Of a DNA stretch of 49,216 bases, positions 1-8,691 are shown piece after piece; within the stretch, counting starts at the first letter, position 1; each line of letters starts with the position of its first letter. A model generated the notes under the pieces. That model searched no databases and was not told where the DNA came from. It was given only the letters and a program-made list of their open reading frames with translations. Location: assembly GCF_947495285.1 (NCBI RefSeq), contig NZ_CANLXZ010000023.1:1-49216 (forward strand). Direction: 5' to 3'. Source of the DNA: an uncultured Nonlabens sp. (GTDB lineage Bacteria > Bacteroidota > Bacteroidia > Flavobacteriales > Flavobacteriaceae). The position numbers were made by a program, and so were the translations under genes.

Positions 1-63
1 TGCATTATGCATCTCACGAGTAATAATTTTGGATCCTTTATTCTTTGGTTTATCAGCAATCAT
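1..63 (-). CDS. Start of an unidentified protein, cut by window edge
   Basis: A minus-strand frame opens with ATG at 63-61 and stays open for 21 codons to the window edge. The visible N-terminus (MIADKPKNKGSKIITREMHN...) is rich in lysine and polar residues, with no signal peptide or membrane segment. It is divergent from the DUF5522 gene, with 64 bp between the two starts, so the gap would have to hold both promoters. I do not recognise the family from so few residues. The call rests only on the open frame and the divergent layout. Confidence 0.45.
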   Translation of the reverse strand, partial: MIADKPKNKGSKIITREMHNA

Positions 64-127
64 TAGCTCAATACCACTATATTGGTATAATTAACTAACG
101 CAACAGAAGATCTGCTTTTAAGTAGTT

Positions 128-313
128 ATGAAAGAGTTGTATTTTTATAGCATGAAGAAGATTATTCCCGTAGAAGAAGGCGATTATTACTTAACACCAG
201 AAGGGTACCGCTGTTTTACAGAGCAATACCATCTTAAAAGAGGGTATTGCTGTGAGAGCGGCTGCCGACACTGCCCATATGGATATGATAAAAAAACAAA
301 TAGCCGAAACTAA
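128..313 (+). CDS. DUF5522 family small cysteine-rich protein
   Basis: This 61-residue protein has the DUF5522 pattern: EEGDYY near the start, GYRCFTEQYHLKRGYCC in the middle and a closing CESGCRHCPYGY. The CC, C and CRHC cysteines look like a metal-binding or structural knuckle, but the family has no known function. An in-frame second methionine (MKKIIPVEEG, starting at 152) matches the usual family start better than the first ATG, so the true protein may be 53 residues. In Bacteroidota such genes are often found near urocanate hydratase, and a decayed copy of that gene lies immediately downstream on the same strand. Confidence 0.8.
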   Translation: MKELYFYSMKKIIPVEEGDYYLTPEGYRCFTEQYHLKRGYCCESGCRHCPYGYDKKTNSRN

Positions 314-344
314 GAATTAATCAGTGAAGCTATTTCTGTAGCAA

Positions 345-1359
345 GTATTAAGAAAAGTATAAAAGCAAGAATTACTTTAGAACTAACAGTTACGCAAGTT
401 TACAACACCGATGTAAATCATGCACCTAAGCATAAAAAATATCGAATTTGATTAAGAGAAACTAGCATTGCGCAATGTAGTACGTTATTTTAACCTAAAG
501 CATCATAAAATCCTCTTGCCTATATTTAAAAAAGAATAAGAAAAATACCCTCGTATTTACATGTATCGTTTCATGCCTATCAACTAAAATCTAGTCGCGC
601 AGATGCAGATATTAAAGAGTCCGACACTTAGTATACGTATCTTTATTATCTATAAGACATTATGAAGCATTTATTTTATGATTAGGGTATTAGACTCTTT
701 AAGCGAATTTGTGCATTGTATGTTCCAGAAGATTTTAAGAAAACTAATCAAATAACGACTCAGGTATTATAGTAATTATCAAAAGACATTCCAGAATGGA
801 TCCAACAGCAAATGCTGGATAGCATAAAATGGATAAAATGAGCACAAGAAAACAATTAAATGATAGGCTCACAAGCCAGAGTCATGTATATAGACCCTGC
901 AAAATTGGTCGTGCCTATAATAAAGACGTCAGAGACAGGTGATACAAGACCTATAGTTCTAGGTCCTGACCATCACGATGTACCTAGTACAGTCTTTCCT
1001 TATAGAGAACCTTCATACATAATAAGAAGGCAGTCCATTTACTGTAAACATGGCATACAAAACTTTAAAAATGAATGCTTTAAAGGTGCAACATGGATTT
1101 TTATACACAATGGCGGTAGCGTGAGCTGGGTAGAGGTAATTAATGAAGGTTTTGGAATGGTATTTGATATTATTAAGGAATCTGAAGAAAAGCTAGATTT
1201 TATGCTTTTTTTGATATGTAAATAACGGTATGACTGGTAGAAACTAGACACGCAATTAAAACGCTATTTTTGCTATTGAAAGAGCTATGGAAAATAAATC
1301 CTGCTTTACGAGTCAGGATACCATATATGATAAGTGATGAATTAATCGATAATAATTAA
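345..1359 (+). pseudogene. hutU: Urocanate hydratase remnant, frameshifted and internally deleted
   Basis: No single frame covers this stretch, but urocanase blocks follow one another in family order across shifting frames. VNHAPKHK (about 409-435) and LRNVVRYFNLKHHKILLP with IYMYRF (470-575) come from the N-terminus. IPEWIQQQMLDSIKWIK (790-840), GSQARVMYIDP (863-898), VLGPDHHDV (956-982), FKGATW and HNGGSVSWVEVINEGFGMV (1078-1160) come from the NAD-binding and catalytic core. AIFAIERAME, then NPALRVRIP and ISDELID (about 1265-1350), come from the C-terminus. The intact enzyme is about 660-680 residues, and this span is only 1.0 kb with many stops, so roughly half is deleted. The reading frame at 860-1225 is the largest fragment and should not be annotated as a separate protein. 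Confidence 0.9.
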
Positions 1360-1387
1360 TCTGTTTTTAAGAAAGTGGTTTTAGGTT

Positions 1388-1403
1388 CCGCTTTCGCCAA
1401 AGC
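1388..1403. repeat. Degenerate copy of the CGCTTTCGCGAAAGCG palindrome
   Basis: CCGCTTTCGCCAAAGC lies about 20 bp before the DUF4136 start. It differs from the perfect copies elsewhere in this window by a C for G in the centre and a worn right arm. Confidence 0.7.
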
Positions 1404-1421
1404 AAAAAAAAAACAAAAGCA

Positions 1422-1952
1422 ATGAAAAAAGTATTAACTCTTCTAGCAGTAATTACACTTTTAGTAAGCTGTCAAACGGTGCGTGTTTCTCAAGATTATG
1501 CGATAGGAACCGAATTCAATAAGTACAAGACCTATGCTTTCTTTAAAAAAGGAATAGACGAGGCTAAGATATCTGAGCTAGACAAGAAACGTATCCTTAG
1601 GGCTATCGACACAGAAATGGCTGCCAAAGGTTTTGTAAAGTCTGAAAACCCTGATATTATGGTAAGTATTTTTACCGATTCAAAGGAACGTGTAGACGTT
1701 TATAACAATAACTGGGGTTGGGGCTTTGGTTGGGGCTGGGGCGGCGGTTTCTGGGGTAATAATAGAAATAACGTGAGCAGAACAACAGAAGGTATTCTAT
1801 ACATCGATTTAATCGATGCAAAAAAAAAGGAACTTATCTGGCAAGGTATTGGTACAGCACCACTTAAATCTACTCCAAAAGAAAAGGTGAAAAGAACTAA
1901 CGAGATCGTAAAAGAAATCTTAACCCAGTATCCACCTATGCCTAACAATTAA
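1422..1952 (+). CDS. DUF4136 domain lipoprotein
   Basis: This is a 176-residue lipoprotein. A hydrophobic signal peptide ends in a lipobox (LLVSCQ, Cys17), so the mature protein is probably tethered in the periplasm or outer membrane. The body follows the DUF4136 pattern: V.QDYAIGTEFNKYKTYAFF near the start, ILRAIDTEMAAKGF in the helical part, then a Gly/Trp-rich stretch (GWGFGWGWGGGFWG, about residues 98-111) before the closing beta strands (GILYIDLIDAKKKELIWQGIG). The Gly/Trp insert is common in this family. Function is unknown. The gene stands alone, ends 26 bp before a strong terminator and converges on the 801-residue gene. Confidence 0.9.
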   Translation: MKKVLTLLAVITLLVSCQTVRVSQDYAIGTEFNKYKTYAFFKKGIDEAKISELDKKRILRAIDTEMAAKGFVKSENPDIMVSIFTDSKERVDVYNNNWGWGFGWGWGGGFWGNNRNNVSRTTEGILYIDLIDAKKKELIWQGIGTAPLKSTPKEKVKRTNEIVKEILTQYPPMPNN

Positions 1953-1978
1953 GAAAATATAATTAATGACTATCTACT

Positions 1979-2014
1979 AAAAACCCCATTTTCATTAAAT
2001 TGAAATGGGGTTTT
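1979..2014. terminator. Bidirectional terminator between convergent genes
   Basis: AAACCCCATTT and AAATGGGGTTT form a perfect 11-bp stem, with A and T runs outside on both strands. It can stop both the DUF4136 gene (+) and the 801-residue gene (-). Confidence 0.9.
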
Positions 2015-2019
2015 GCTGT

Positions 2020-4425
2020 TTAATTCACATAATTTTTAAACCAAGAACATTCCTCCAGGACCTCTCGATAATACTCCGTGTCTGAATACTCATTATTTAA
2101 TTGATTAAAATAATCCTTGTGCTCTCCACATATATTAAAGGTGTACGTATTTGTATTATAGTCATAACGACCATCTTCACAGCTATTTGTTTTGGCTAGC
2201 ATAAATAAGATAGCAGCCTTAGTTTCTCTAGAGCCATCTTCTACTCGCAATCCTTTTAAGAGATAATCATTTGCTTGATATATGATAAAACTATCATCCT
2301 TTTCACCATCGTCATCGTCATCATCTCCATAATCAGACCCTGCTAATTCGTTACGATTATTATTACCTATATAGTAGGTATTATTCATAAACCAACCTTG
2401 ATGACTCATGTTGTACCAGGCATTACCTATCATGTAGTAATAATCTGCAGTTTTATTGGTCTCTGTTTGTGCTAGTTGATTTAGTTTAATTAAATTTTGT
2501 ACTAGTTTTATCTTATTATCCTTATAATTTTCTCGTTCTATATCCTCTCTTTCTATTACAACATTCTCACCTAGAACAGCGCTATAGTTTTCATGAAAAC
2601 CGTTAGACATGGATGTGAATGGAATATTCATATATTCCTTAATAGATGCTGAGAACAATTCTGTACGCAAGCCATTTTCCCAAAAAACTTCGGGAGTTTT
2701 TATTTGTTTAAACTCAAGTAAAGCATTTTCTAGTAAATCTTTTCTCATGAAATAAGTACCTCTTAAATCGTGAACATAATCCTTAGGTACCGCTTTCATT
2801 CTTTTTAAAATTGTTTTTTCAAAAGCTGTAGGCTGAGAACTACTTATAAAAAGATCAAAATTATTAATATAATCCTCTCTTAAATAATGATATTTTGAGT
2901 CATATTCCCAACTATAACCGTGTGTCTTACCTACTCCTGCCCAGTTATACTCTTTGTCGTTAGAATAAGAATCGTAATTTATAGAAGTAAGAACACTGAC
3001 TATAGGATTATCTGCTTCATTATACAAAGCACTTATGTGATTAAAAAATGCTGCTACTGTAGGCTTGTGAGTATGTAGATCTATATCCCTAGCTATAGTT
3101 TCATAACTTCGATTAATAGCCTGTCTATCTAGCGATTTTATAGCCATAAAAGTAATAGCTGTTTTAAGTCTCTTAAAATGTTTTTTAAACCCAACTGCCG
3201 CTTTGTGATTTTCTAAAGTAGCAAGTGCTTTATTATTCTCTTGATTATAAAGCTGTGTAGTAGCTTTTATTAAAGTCCATAAATCTCTATTCTTAAGGTT
3301 TTTATTTTTCAACAAATCTTCGGTAAAGAAGCCCAAAGCTACAGCACCAGAATCAACAGAATCATCACCATCATCATAATAGTTAGAAGTATGCTCAAAA
3401 ACCTCTGACTGCATCTGGTCCAGCCATCTTACTGCTAGTACATCTAGGTAGGGAGAATTTACATTATCTCTAGATATATTCTCCATTTCTCTCAACACAT
3501 TACCACGACCATGAAATGCTTTAAAAAAACCTTTTACATCATTATTCTTATTAAGCCTTTTAAATTCATAACTGTTTTCTAAGAGATCCCAGTTTAAAAA
3601 CCTCAGACTTACTGCTGCCGTATATCTTCTATCTGGTAATTGATCATAGACCTCTAGATAGGAAACTGCTGCAAGGACTTGATCGTTATTATTAAAAGCT
3701 GCACCAGCCATTTCTTCCATAGCGCGGTAATATATATAATTACCTGTTGTAGATTTTTTGAGTATGGTATTAAAATACCTCATAGCCATCTCACTTTCTT
3801 GTAAATAATGCGCCATTTTTACCGCTTGAAAACCGGCACGATTGCGCATAAAATCATCTGGAGCATTAGCGACCAGCTCTAGCGCCTTAGAAAGTAATTC
3901 TCTTTTATCGATCTGTCCTGCATCACCCCCATAATAATCACGCTCTCCTTGATACCAGCCACTACTGCTTGATATATCACTAGAAGTATGTTGCGAGATC
4001 TTAGCAAGCGCAAGGTATTTCTTAAAAAATAGATTTTCTGACTTGTTTATTTTGTTACCTATCTCGTCGTTATAAGAATCAAACCCTTCTTGATCTAGAA
4101 ACCATCCTACAGGTCGTTTATAAATAATATCTATGAGTTCTTCTTCAGTAAAAACGCCTTTAAAGTAATCTGTCCATTCTGCTATATTTTGTGACGGTTG
4201 CTTACCTACTGATGTATCGCAAAAGGGCGAATTCGGACAATTTAAAAATGCATGAAAATCTGGACTAACCAGCGAGAATTGATCTACAATAGGGTAATAA
4301 TTATCCTCCCACGCAGGATCCCAACCGCAAAAAGCTCCATTTCTATTATTAATTGTATTACTAAAAGCAACTACCGGTAACACCAGTAACCACCATTTAC
4401 TTAGCAAAAGACGAAAGATCATCAT
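2020..4425 (-). CDS. Large secreted protein of unknown function, helical repeats
   Basis: This 801-residue protein has an N-terminal hydrophobic segment (LLLSKWWLLVLPVVAFS), likely a signal peptide. The mature part is long, acidic and mostly helical. Stretches such as ALELVANAPDDFMRNRAGFQAVKMAHYLQESEMAMRYF and AVSYLEVYDQLPDRRYTAAVSLRFL are what degenerate TPR-like helical pairs look like. There is an acidic Asp run (DYGDDDDDDGEKDD) near residue 720. I see no catalytic motif. Its start overlaps the end of the upstream lipoprotein gene by 29 bp, so the two are surely co-transcribed and probably work together in the envelope. The start could be one codon later, because two ATGs are adjacent. Confidence 0.8.
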   Translation of the reverse strand: MMIFRLLLSKWWLLVLPVVAFSNTINNRNGAFCGWDPAWEDNYYPIVDQFSLVSPDFHAFLNCPNSPFCDTSVGKQPSQNIAEWTDYFKGVFTEEELIDIIYKRPVGWFLDQEGFDSYNDEIGNKINKSENLFFKKYLALAKISQHTSSDISSSSGWYQGERDYYGGDAGQIDKRELLSKALELVANAPDDFMRNRAGFQAVKMAHYLQESEMAMRYFNTILKKSTTGNYIYYRAMEEMAGAAFNNNDQVLAAVSYLEVYDQLPDRRYTAAVSLRFLNWDLLENSYEFKRLNKNNDVKGFFKAFHGRGNVLREMENISRDNVNSPYLDVLAVRWLDQMQSEVFEHTSNYYDDGDDSVDSGAVALGFFTEDLLKNKNLKNRDLWTLIKATTQLYNQENNKALATLENHKAAVGFKKHFKRLKTAITFMAIKSLDRQAINRSYETIARDIDLHTHKPTVAAFFNHISALYNEADNPIVSVLTSINYDSYSNDKEYNWAGVGKTHGYSWEYDSKYHYLREDYINNFDLFISSSQPTAFEKTILKRMKAVPKDYVHDLRGTYFMRKDLLENALLEFKQIKTPEVFWENGLRTELFSASIKEYMNIPFTSMSNGFHENYSAVLGENVVIEREDIERENYKDNKIKLVQNLIKLNQLAQTETNKTADYYYMIGNAWYNMSHQGWFMNNTYYIGNNNRNELAGSDYGDDDDDDGEKDDSFIIYQANDYLLKGLRVEDGSRETKAAILFMLAKTNSCEDGRYDYNTNTYTFNICGEHKDYFNQLNNEYSDTEYYREVLEECSWFKNYVN

Positions 4426-5434
4426 AAGAGAATTCTGAAGTTAGTGAAGTATTAATATGGTAATAAATAGTTTGATAATCTCTATAAGAAGGTGCTGCTT
4501 CCTTTATCATAGTAGACAGCTCTTCTAGTTTATCTTTTGTAATAGTTTCTACTCTTAAATGATCTCCTTTATAAATGAATATACCATTTATGTAAGAGTC
4601 TGATTTTGCCGTATAACTGTTTTCTTTTTCCGCTTTCGCAAAAGCAGAACCCAACATACTAGGAGTTAGCTCTCTTAATAAACCTTTAAGTTTTCCGTTT
4701 CTATATAAAACACCCCACTCAAAAAGAGGAAGCGCGACGTCAAAAGGTAATGGATATTCATCTAATTTTTCTAAATATTGAGCGGTAATCTCATTACTTA
4801 AAATAGAATTGGTCTCCTTTACATTTCCTAGATCTCCCACATTATAAGCCATTAACACAACCTTGTCTACCGGCGGCACACCAGTACGTTCCCTATATTT
4901 TACCTGATGCAACCTCAATGTAGAACTGATGCTGTAGCCTGGCATTTGGCTTTTAAGTGATTTTAAGAACGAGAAAAAATGATTTCTTGTACTATCTGTC
5001 CAGTCACAATCTATCTGTATCTCTCTTATCGCTACCTTACCTGTCAGGTGTTTGTTCTGGATTCGTTTTATTTTATCTGCCGTGTTTAAAGCTAGTTTTT
5101 GAATATTATAATCACGACCTTCTTCATGTAAAAACACCTCGTTACGTATATAGATTACAGGTACAATTTCAGTAGCAAGGAAACGTGTGTCTTCTTCAAA
5201 TTGCACTGTTGCGACCGGATAAACTTTATCTACGTTTTTATCTACAACGAGATCAAAGAAACGTACATACTCTTTATAGGTACCGCCGTGTTTGATGAGC
5301 TGGTTAGTTTTATTAGTAGGTTTAAAGTTTGTATTCCAGTGGTAAAAGGAATAATTTTTACCCTTAGTTTTTACATCTTCTTTACAAGATATAAGCAATA
5401 GAGCAGAGCATAATATTAAAAAAATATAGCGCAT
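4397..5434 (-). CDS. Lipoprotein with DUF3142-like barrel domain
   Basis: This is a 345-residue lipoprotein with a lipobox at ILCSALLLISCKED (Cys17). The core resembles DUF3142-type TIM-barrel proteins related to glycoside hydrolases. IREIQIDCDWTDSTRNHFFSFL has the QIDxDW strand-end signature, STLRLHQ follows, and then VPPVDKVVLMAYNVGD. The family assignment is by motif resemblance only, and no substrate is known. It is the first gene of a two-gene unit with the 801-residue protein (29-bp overlap). A degenerate copy of the CGCTTTCGCGAAAGCG palindrome lies inside the gene and encodes SAFAKAEK. Confidence 0.75.
   Translation of the reverse strand: MRYIFLILCSALLLISCKEDVKTKGKNYSFYHWNTNFKPTNKTNQLIKHGGTYKEYVRFFDLVVDKNVDKVYPVATVQFEEDTRFLATEIVPVIYIRNEVFLHEEGRDYNIQKLALNTADKIKRIQNKHLTGKVAIREIQIDCDWTDSTRNHFFSFLKSLKSQMPGYSISSTLRLHQVKYRERTGVPPVDKVVLMAYNVGDLGNVKETNSILSNEITAQYLEKLDEYPLPFDVALPLFEWGVLYRNGKLKGLLRELTPSMLGSAFAKAEKENSYTAKSDSYINGIFIYKGDHLRVETITKDKLEELSTMIKEAAPSYRDYQTIYYHINTSLTSEFSYDDLSSFAK
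4631..4645. repeat. Degenerate palindrome copy inside a coding region
   Basis: CGCTTTCGCAAAAGC is one base off the perfect left arm. In the lipoprotein frame it reads AFAKA, as do most coding copies in this window. Confidence 0.7.
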
Positions 5435-5527
5435 AAAATAATGTTGAGAAACAACGACAAATATATGATATACATCAATTGAATATCAAAGAATTAACAA
5501 ATTTAAAAATGATCAAATTTAATACAT

Positions 5528-5938
5528 CTATGCACTCACTTTAATCTCATAAGTAATCTCTACACACTTATCAAAACTCTTTGAAACAGAGCAATATTTC
5601 TCAAAACTTAAATCGGCGGCTTTCTGAGCTTTATCAGGATTAATATCACCTTCTAATAATACAGTTACATGCATAGATTTAAATGGCTTAGAATCATCCA
5701 GTTCATAACGTTCTCCAGTAACCTCTACCTTATAACTCGTAATTTCTTGACGTTGTTTTTTAAGAATAGCGATAATATCTATCGCACTACAAGAACCTAC
5801 ACCCATGAGAAGTAACTCCATCGGGCTCACACCTTGAACGGTTTCCATACCGCTATGGTCTATCATCACGGTATTTCCAGAAACACCTGTTGCTTCTAGT
5901 AGATATTCTGTATTCTTTCTTTCTATTTGTACTTTCAT
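5528..5938 (-). CDS. OsmC family peroxiredoxin-like protein
   Basis: This 136-residue protein has the OsmC/Ohr fold pattern. GVSPMELLLMGVGSCSAIDIIAILKKQR carries the first reactive cysteine (Cys51), and AADLSFEKYCSVSKSF carries the second (about Cys116). In the family these two cysteines reduce organic hydroperoxides in the cytoplasm. This short YhfA-like branch may prefer other substrates. It is the last gene of the E2-E1 unit, 11 bp after a small unknown gene. The full length fits the family. Confidence 0.9.
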   Translation of the reverse strand: MKVQIERKNTEYLLEATGVSGNTVMIDHSGMETVQGVSPMELLLMGVGSCSAIDIIAILKKQRQEITSYKVEVTGERYELDDSKPFKSMHVTVLLEGDINPDKAQKAADLSFEKYCSVSKSFDKCVEITYEIKVSA

Positions 5939-5949
5939 TTTCTAATAAT

Positions 5950-6369
5950 TTAGGGTTTGCCGCCACAGGCCATTTTAATAATATCACTATAGTTTCTAGT
6001 GAAATCTATACTCTTAAATATTTTTATAAAATTTTCATCATTTGGTTTAAAGCCAAAAGACTTCATTATTTTGACTTTAATAGATTCTTTAAATTCTACG
6101 AAGTTTAAGTTGTCAACGTCTCTTTTCAAAATCAATTCTCCTTTATAAATGCAAAGAGTATTTTTAAATATTTTTTTCCAACTAGACTCGTTGAAGTAAT
6201 GATCAATTATTTCATAAAGATGACCATTACCATCTACATATTTCTGATTAATGAGTTGCTCTCTTTTTGAATAGCAAACTTCTAGATCAGACAGAAAAAC
6301 CGTCTCGTATTCAGCTAAACCTTCTGTCCAGCTTTCAAAAGATATGTTCATTAATGGAAACTTAATCAA
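5950..6369 (-). CDS. Hypothetical protein downstream of E1
   Basis: This is a 139-residue soluble protein with no signal peptide and no recognised motif. It is rich in Phe, Lys and Ile, and AT-rich compared with the neighbouring dehydrogenase genes. It sits in a tight unit: its start is 5 bp after the E1 stop and its stop is 11 bp before OsmC. That spacing argues for a real, co-transcribed gene. I cannot assign a function. Confidence 0.6.
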   Translation of the reverse strand: MIKFPLMNISFESWTEGLAEYETVFLSDLEVCYSKREQLINQKYVDGNGHLYEIIDHYFNESSWKKIFKNTLCIYKGELILKRDVDNLNFVEFKESIKVKIMKSFGFKPNDENFIKIFKSIDFTRNYSDIIKMACGGKP

Positions 6370-6374
6370 CTTGA

Positions 6375-8498
6375 TTAATAATTTAAAATTTCCTCAATCT
6401 TTACTTTCACCTTCTCAGTACTAGGAATCATAGTTTGTTCAAGAACAGAATTTAATGGAATAGCTGGCATATTTTCAGAACCTATGACCATTACCGGAGC
6501 GTCGATGTATTTAAAACATTCCTCTTGTATACGACCTTGTAAGGCACGTGAGAAACTATTATCACTAGGTTCTTCAGTCACGACGAGACACTTTCCACAT
6601 TTCTTAACACTAGCAAAAACCGTCTCATAATCGAGCGGATGCAATGTTCTTAAATCCACTACTTCTACTCTATCCTGCAAACCTAGTTCTTCTGCAGCAT
6701 TCATTGCCCAGTGCACGCCCATTCCATAAGTGATAATACTCACGGTTTCTTCTTCCTCTTTTTTCCAGATTTCTTGTAGTACCCATGCTTTCCCAAAAGG
6801 CAACACATAGTCCTCACTAGGTTCTACACTCGTTGCTCCTTTAGTTCCTTTTACTTTAGACCAATACAATCCTTTATGCTCAAAAATCACCACCGGATTA
6901 GGATCATAATAAGCAGCTTTCATCAGTCCTTTTAAATCGGCACCATTTGATGGATAGGCAATCTTTAAACCTCTTATATTAGAAACCACGCTTTCCATAG
7001 AACTAGAATGGTAAGGACCACCAGAACCGTAAGCTCCTATCGGCACTCTCAAGACCATAGAAACAGGCCATTTTCCATTACTTAAGTAATTAGATCGAGA
7101 AACCTCTGTAAACAGCTGATTCAATCCAGGCCAGATATAATCTGCAAATTGCACCTCTACTATAGGTTTTAAACCTGCAGCACTCATTCCTACCGTACTA
7201 CCTACTATAAATGCTTCTTGAATAGGCGTGTTGAAAACTCTATTATCGCCAAATTTTTGCGCCAGCGTCGCCGCTTCTCTAAAAACACCACCTAATCTAC
7301 CACCTACGTCTTGCCCATATAACAAGCATTCTGGATGTTTCCTCATTAATTCTTCAATGGCAAACAGTGCGCAATCTACCATTACGACTTTATCAGCACC
7401 TTCTGGAGATCGCTCTCCTTTTTCTTCTGTAATTGGCGTTGGTGCAAAATCGTGTGTGTATAAATCTGATGGCTCAGGATCGGGCATAGTCATTGCTTGC
7501 TCTAGTGCTTTTTTAGATTCCGCTTTCGCGAAAGCGTCATAACCATCCACCTCTTGCTCACTAAATCCATTATCGAGCAATAACTGCCTCATACGCGGAT
7601 ATGGATCACGGCTTCTCGCCTCTTCTAAATCATCGCGATAAAACTCCATGCGCACACCACTCGTGTGGTGATTCAATAAAGGTACTTTTGCATGGACTAA
7701 AAAGGGCCTGCGCTCTTTTCTTATTTTCTCAATCACCTCGTTTAAAGTGTTGTAACTTTCTTCAAAATCGGTCCCATCTATTGAAATAGCTTCTATACCG
7801 TGGAATCCTGCAGCATATTCGGCAGCATTTTGTGCACGAGTCTCTGCAGCATTTGCGCTGATATCCCAACCGTTATCTTGCACTAGATATAAAATAGGCA
7901 ATTGCTTTAAAGCAGCCATTTGAAAAGCCTCAGCAATCTCACCTTCTGTGACTGACGCGTCACCTAGAGAGCAAATTACAATGGAATCACTATTCCCAGC
8001 TCGACTGGGAATCTCTGAGGATCCTGCACCGAAAGCAGCTTTCTGCTCTGCGGTTAGGTCTGTAATTCCAGTGAGGAGATCTCCGCTTTCGCGGAGACTA
8101 ATCGCTAACGCTACACCAGTAGCAGGAATAGCCTGCATTCCTGTAGCACTAGATTGATGTGGGATTTTAGGCTTATCATCATCCTTTAATGATGGATGCG
8201 AGTAATAGGTACGTCCACCAGAAAATGGATCATCTTTTTTAGCCAGTAACTGCAACATTAAATCATAAGGTTTCATCCCTATAGAAAGTAACATCGCGTC
8301 ATCACGATAATATGGAAAAGCATAATCCTGTGGTAACAACTGCATTCCTAGAGCCGTCTGTATCACCTCATGACCACGGCTTGTGGCGTGCACATACTTA
8401 GAAACTGTTTTAAAGTTCTCCTCGTAGAGTTGTGCCATAGCTTTGGCAGTGGTTAGGTTTTTATATCCGAATTCTAAAATTTCTTTACTTATTTTCAT
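6375..8498 (-). CDS. Fused alpha/beta E1 of a branched-chain-type 2-oxoacid dehydrogenase
   Basis: This 707-residue thiamine-diphosphate enzyme decarboxylates a 2-oxoacid and passes the acyl group to the E2 lipoyl arm. The alpha half (about 1-330) holds the ThDP/Mg motif GDASVTEGE...QDN (179-209). The beta half (about 365-707) holds GQDVGGRLGGVFREA, FNTPIQEAFIVGSTVGMSAAGLKPIVEVQFADYIWPG and a C-terminal transketolase-type domain. Alpha-beta fusion is usual in Bacteroidota. Residues about 135-171, just before the ThDP motif, look inserted relative to the family. The DNA there is bounded by two palindromes (8080-8097 and 7992-8012). A perfect CGCTTTCGCGAAAGCG at 7521-7536 encodes AFAKA in the alpha-beta linker. 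E2 lies upstream, and the shared operator suggests regulation with the paa genes. Branched-chain 2-oxoacids are the default substrate, and phenylpyruvate is possible. Confidence 0.9.
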   Translation of the reverse strand: MKISKEILEFGYKNLTTAKAMAQLYEENFKTVSKYVHATSRGHEVIQTALGMQLLPQDYAFPYYRDDAMLLSIGMKPYDLMLQLLAKKDDPFSGGRTYYSHPSLKDDDKPKIPHQSSATGMQAIPATGVALAISLRESGDLLTGITDLTAEQKAAFGAGSSEIPSRAGNSDSIVICSLGDASVTEGEIAEAFQMAALKQLPILYLVQDNGWDISANAAETRAQNAAEYAAGFHGIEAISIDGTDFEESYNTLNEVIEKIRKERRPFLVHAKVPLLNHHTSGVRMEFYRDDLEEARSRDPYPRMRQLLLDNGFSEQEVDGYDAFAKAESKKALEQAMTMPDPEPSDLYTHDFAPTPITEEKGERSPEGADKVVMVDCALFAIEELMRKHPECLLYGQDVGGRLGGVFREAATLAQKFGDNRVFNTPIQEAFIVGSTVGMSAAGLKPIVEVQFADYIWPGLNQLFTEVSRSNYLSNGKWPVSMVLRVPIGAYGSGGPYHSSSMESVVSNIRGLKIAYPSNGADLKGLMKAAYYDPNPVVIFEHKGLYWSKVKGTKGATSVEPSEDYVLPFGKAWVLQEIWKKEEEETVSIITYGMGVHWAMNAAEELGLQDRVEVVDLRTLHPLDYETVFASVKKCGKCLVVTEEPSDNSFSRALQGRIQEECFKYIDAPVMVIGSENMPAIPLNSVLEQTMIPSTEKVKVKIEEILNY
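7521..7536. repeat. Perfect CGCTTTCGCGAAAGCG palindrome in E1
   Basis: A perfect 16-nt copy in the linker between the alpha and beta halves of E1, read as AFAKA. Confidence 0.95.
7992..8012. repeat. Inverted repeat bounding the E1 insert
   Basis: ATTCCCAG and CTGGGAAT form a perfect 8-bp stem with a 5-nt loop (CTCGA), all inside the E1 coding frame, where it encodes IPSRAGN. Together with the palindrome at 8080-8097 it brackets the extra segment of E1. Confidence 0.75.
8080..8097. repeat. Variant palindrome inside E1
   Basis: TCTCCGC and GCGGAGA pair around TTTC. This is a variant of the window-wide palindrome in which the right arm was rewritten to stay self-complementary. It encodes SLRESGD at the upstream edge of the E1 insert. 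Confidence 0.75.
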
Positions 8499-8510
8499 AA
8501 TATCTTGAAT

Positions 8511-8666
8511 TTCCGCACTTGATGCGGAATCTGATTATACTTATCTCAATACTCTTTAAAAACAACTTTCCGCACGTGATACGGAATCCGACTATACTTA
8601 TCTCAATACTCTTTAAAAACAACTTTCCGCACTTGATGCGGCTGGATTTCCGCACTTGATGCGGAA
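8511..8666. repeat. Tandem hairpin repeats 3' of the GIY-YIG gene
   Basis: TTCCGCACTTGATGCGGAA-type hairpins (7-bp stem TTCCGCA/TGCGGAA) start at 8511, 8568, 8625 and 8648. The first three are exactly 57 bp apart, with a shared spacer (about CTGATTATACTTATCTCAAT and then an A-rich tail). The 8568 copy carries two changes (CACGTGATACGG). They lie between the GIY-YIG gene and E1. A reading frame across them (8485-8691) is made only of repeat units and is not a gene. Confidence 0.9.
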
Positions 8667-8691
8667 TCTGATTATACTTTCTCAATGTCAA

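Noticed and set aside
860..1225. 121-residue plus-strand reading frame as a separate gene
   Set aside because: It is the largest surviving fragment of the urocanate hydratase pseudogene, with family blocks continuing on both sides in other frames.
8485..8691. 68-residue minus-strand frame
   Set aside because: It is made only of translated 57-bp hairpin repeats (CGKLFLKSIEIS units).
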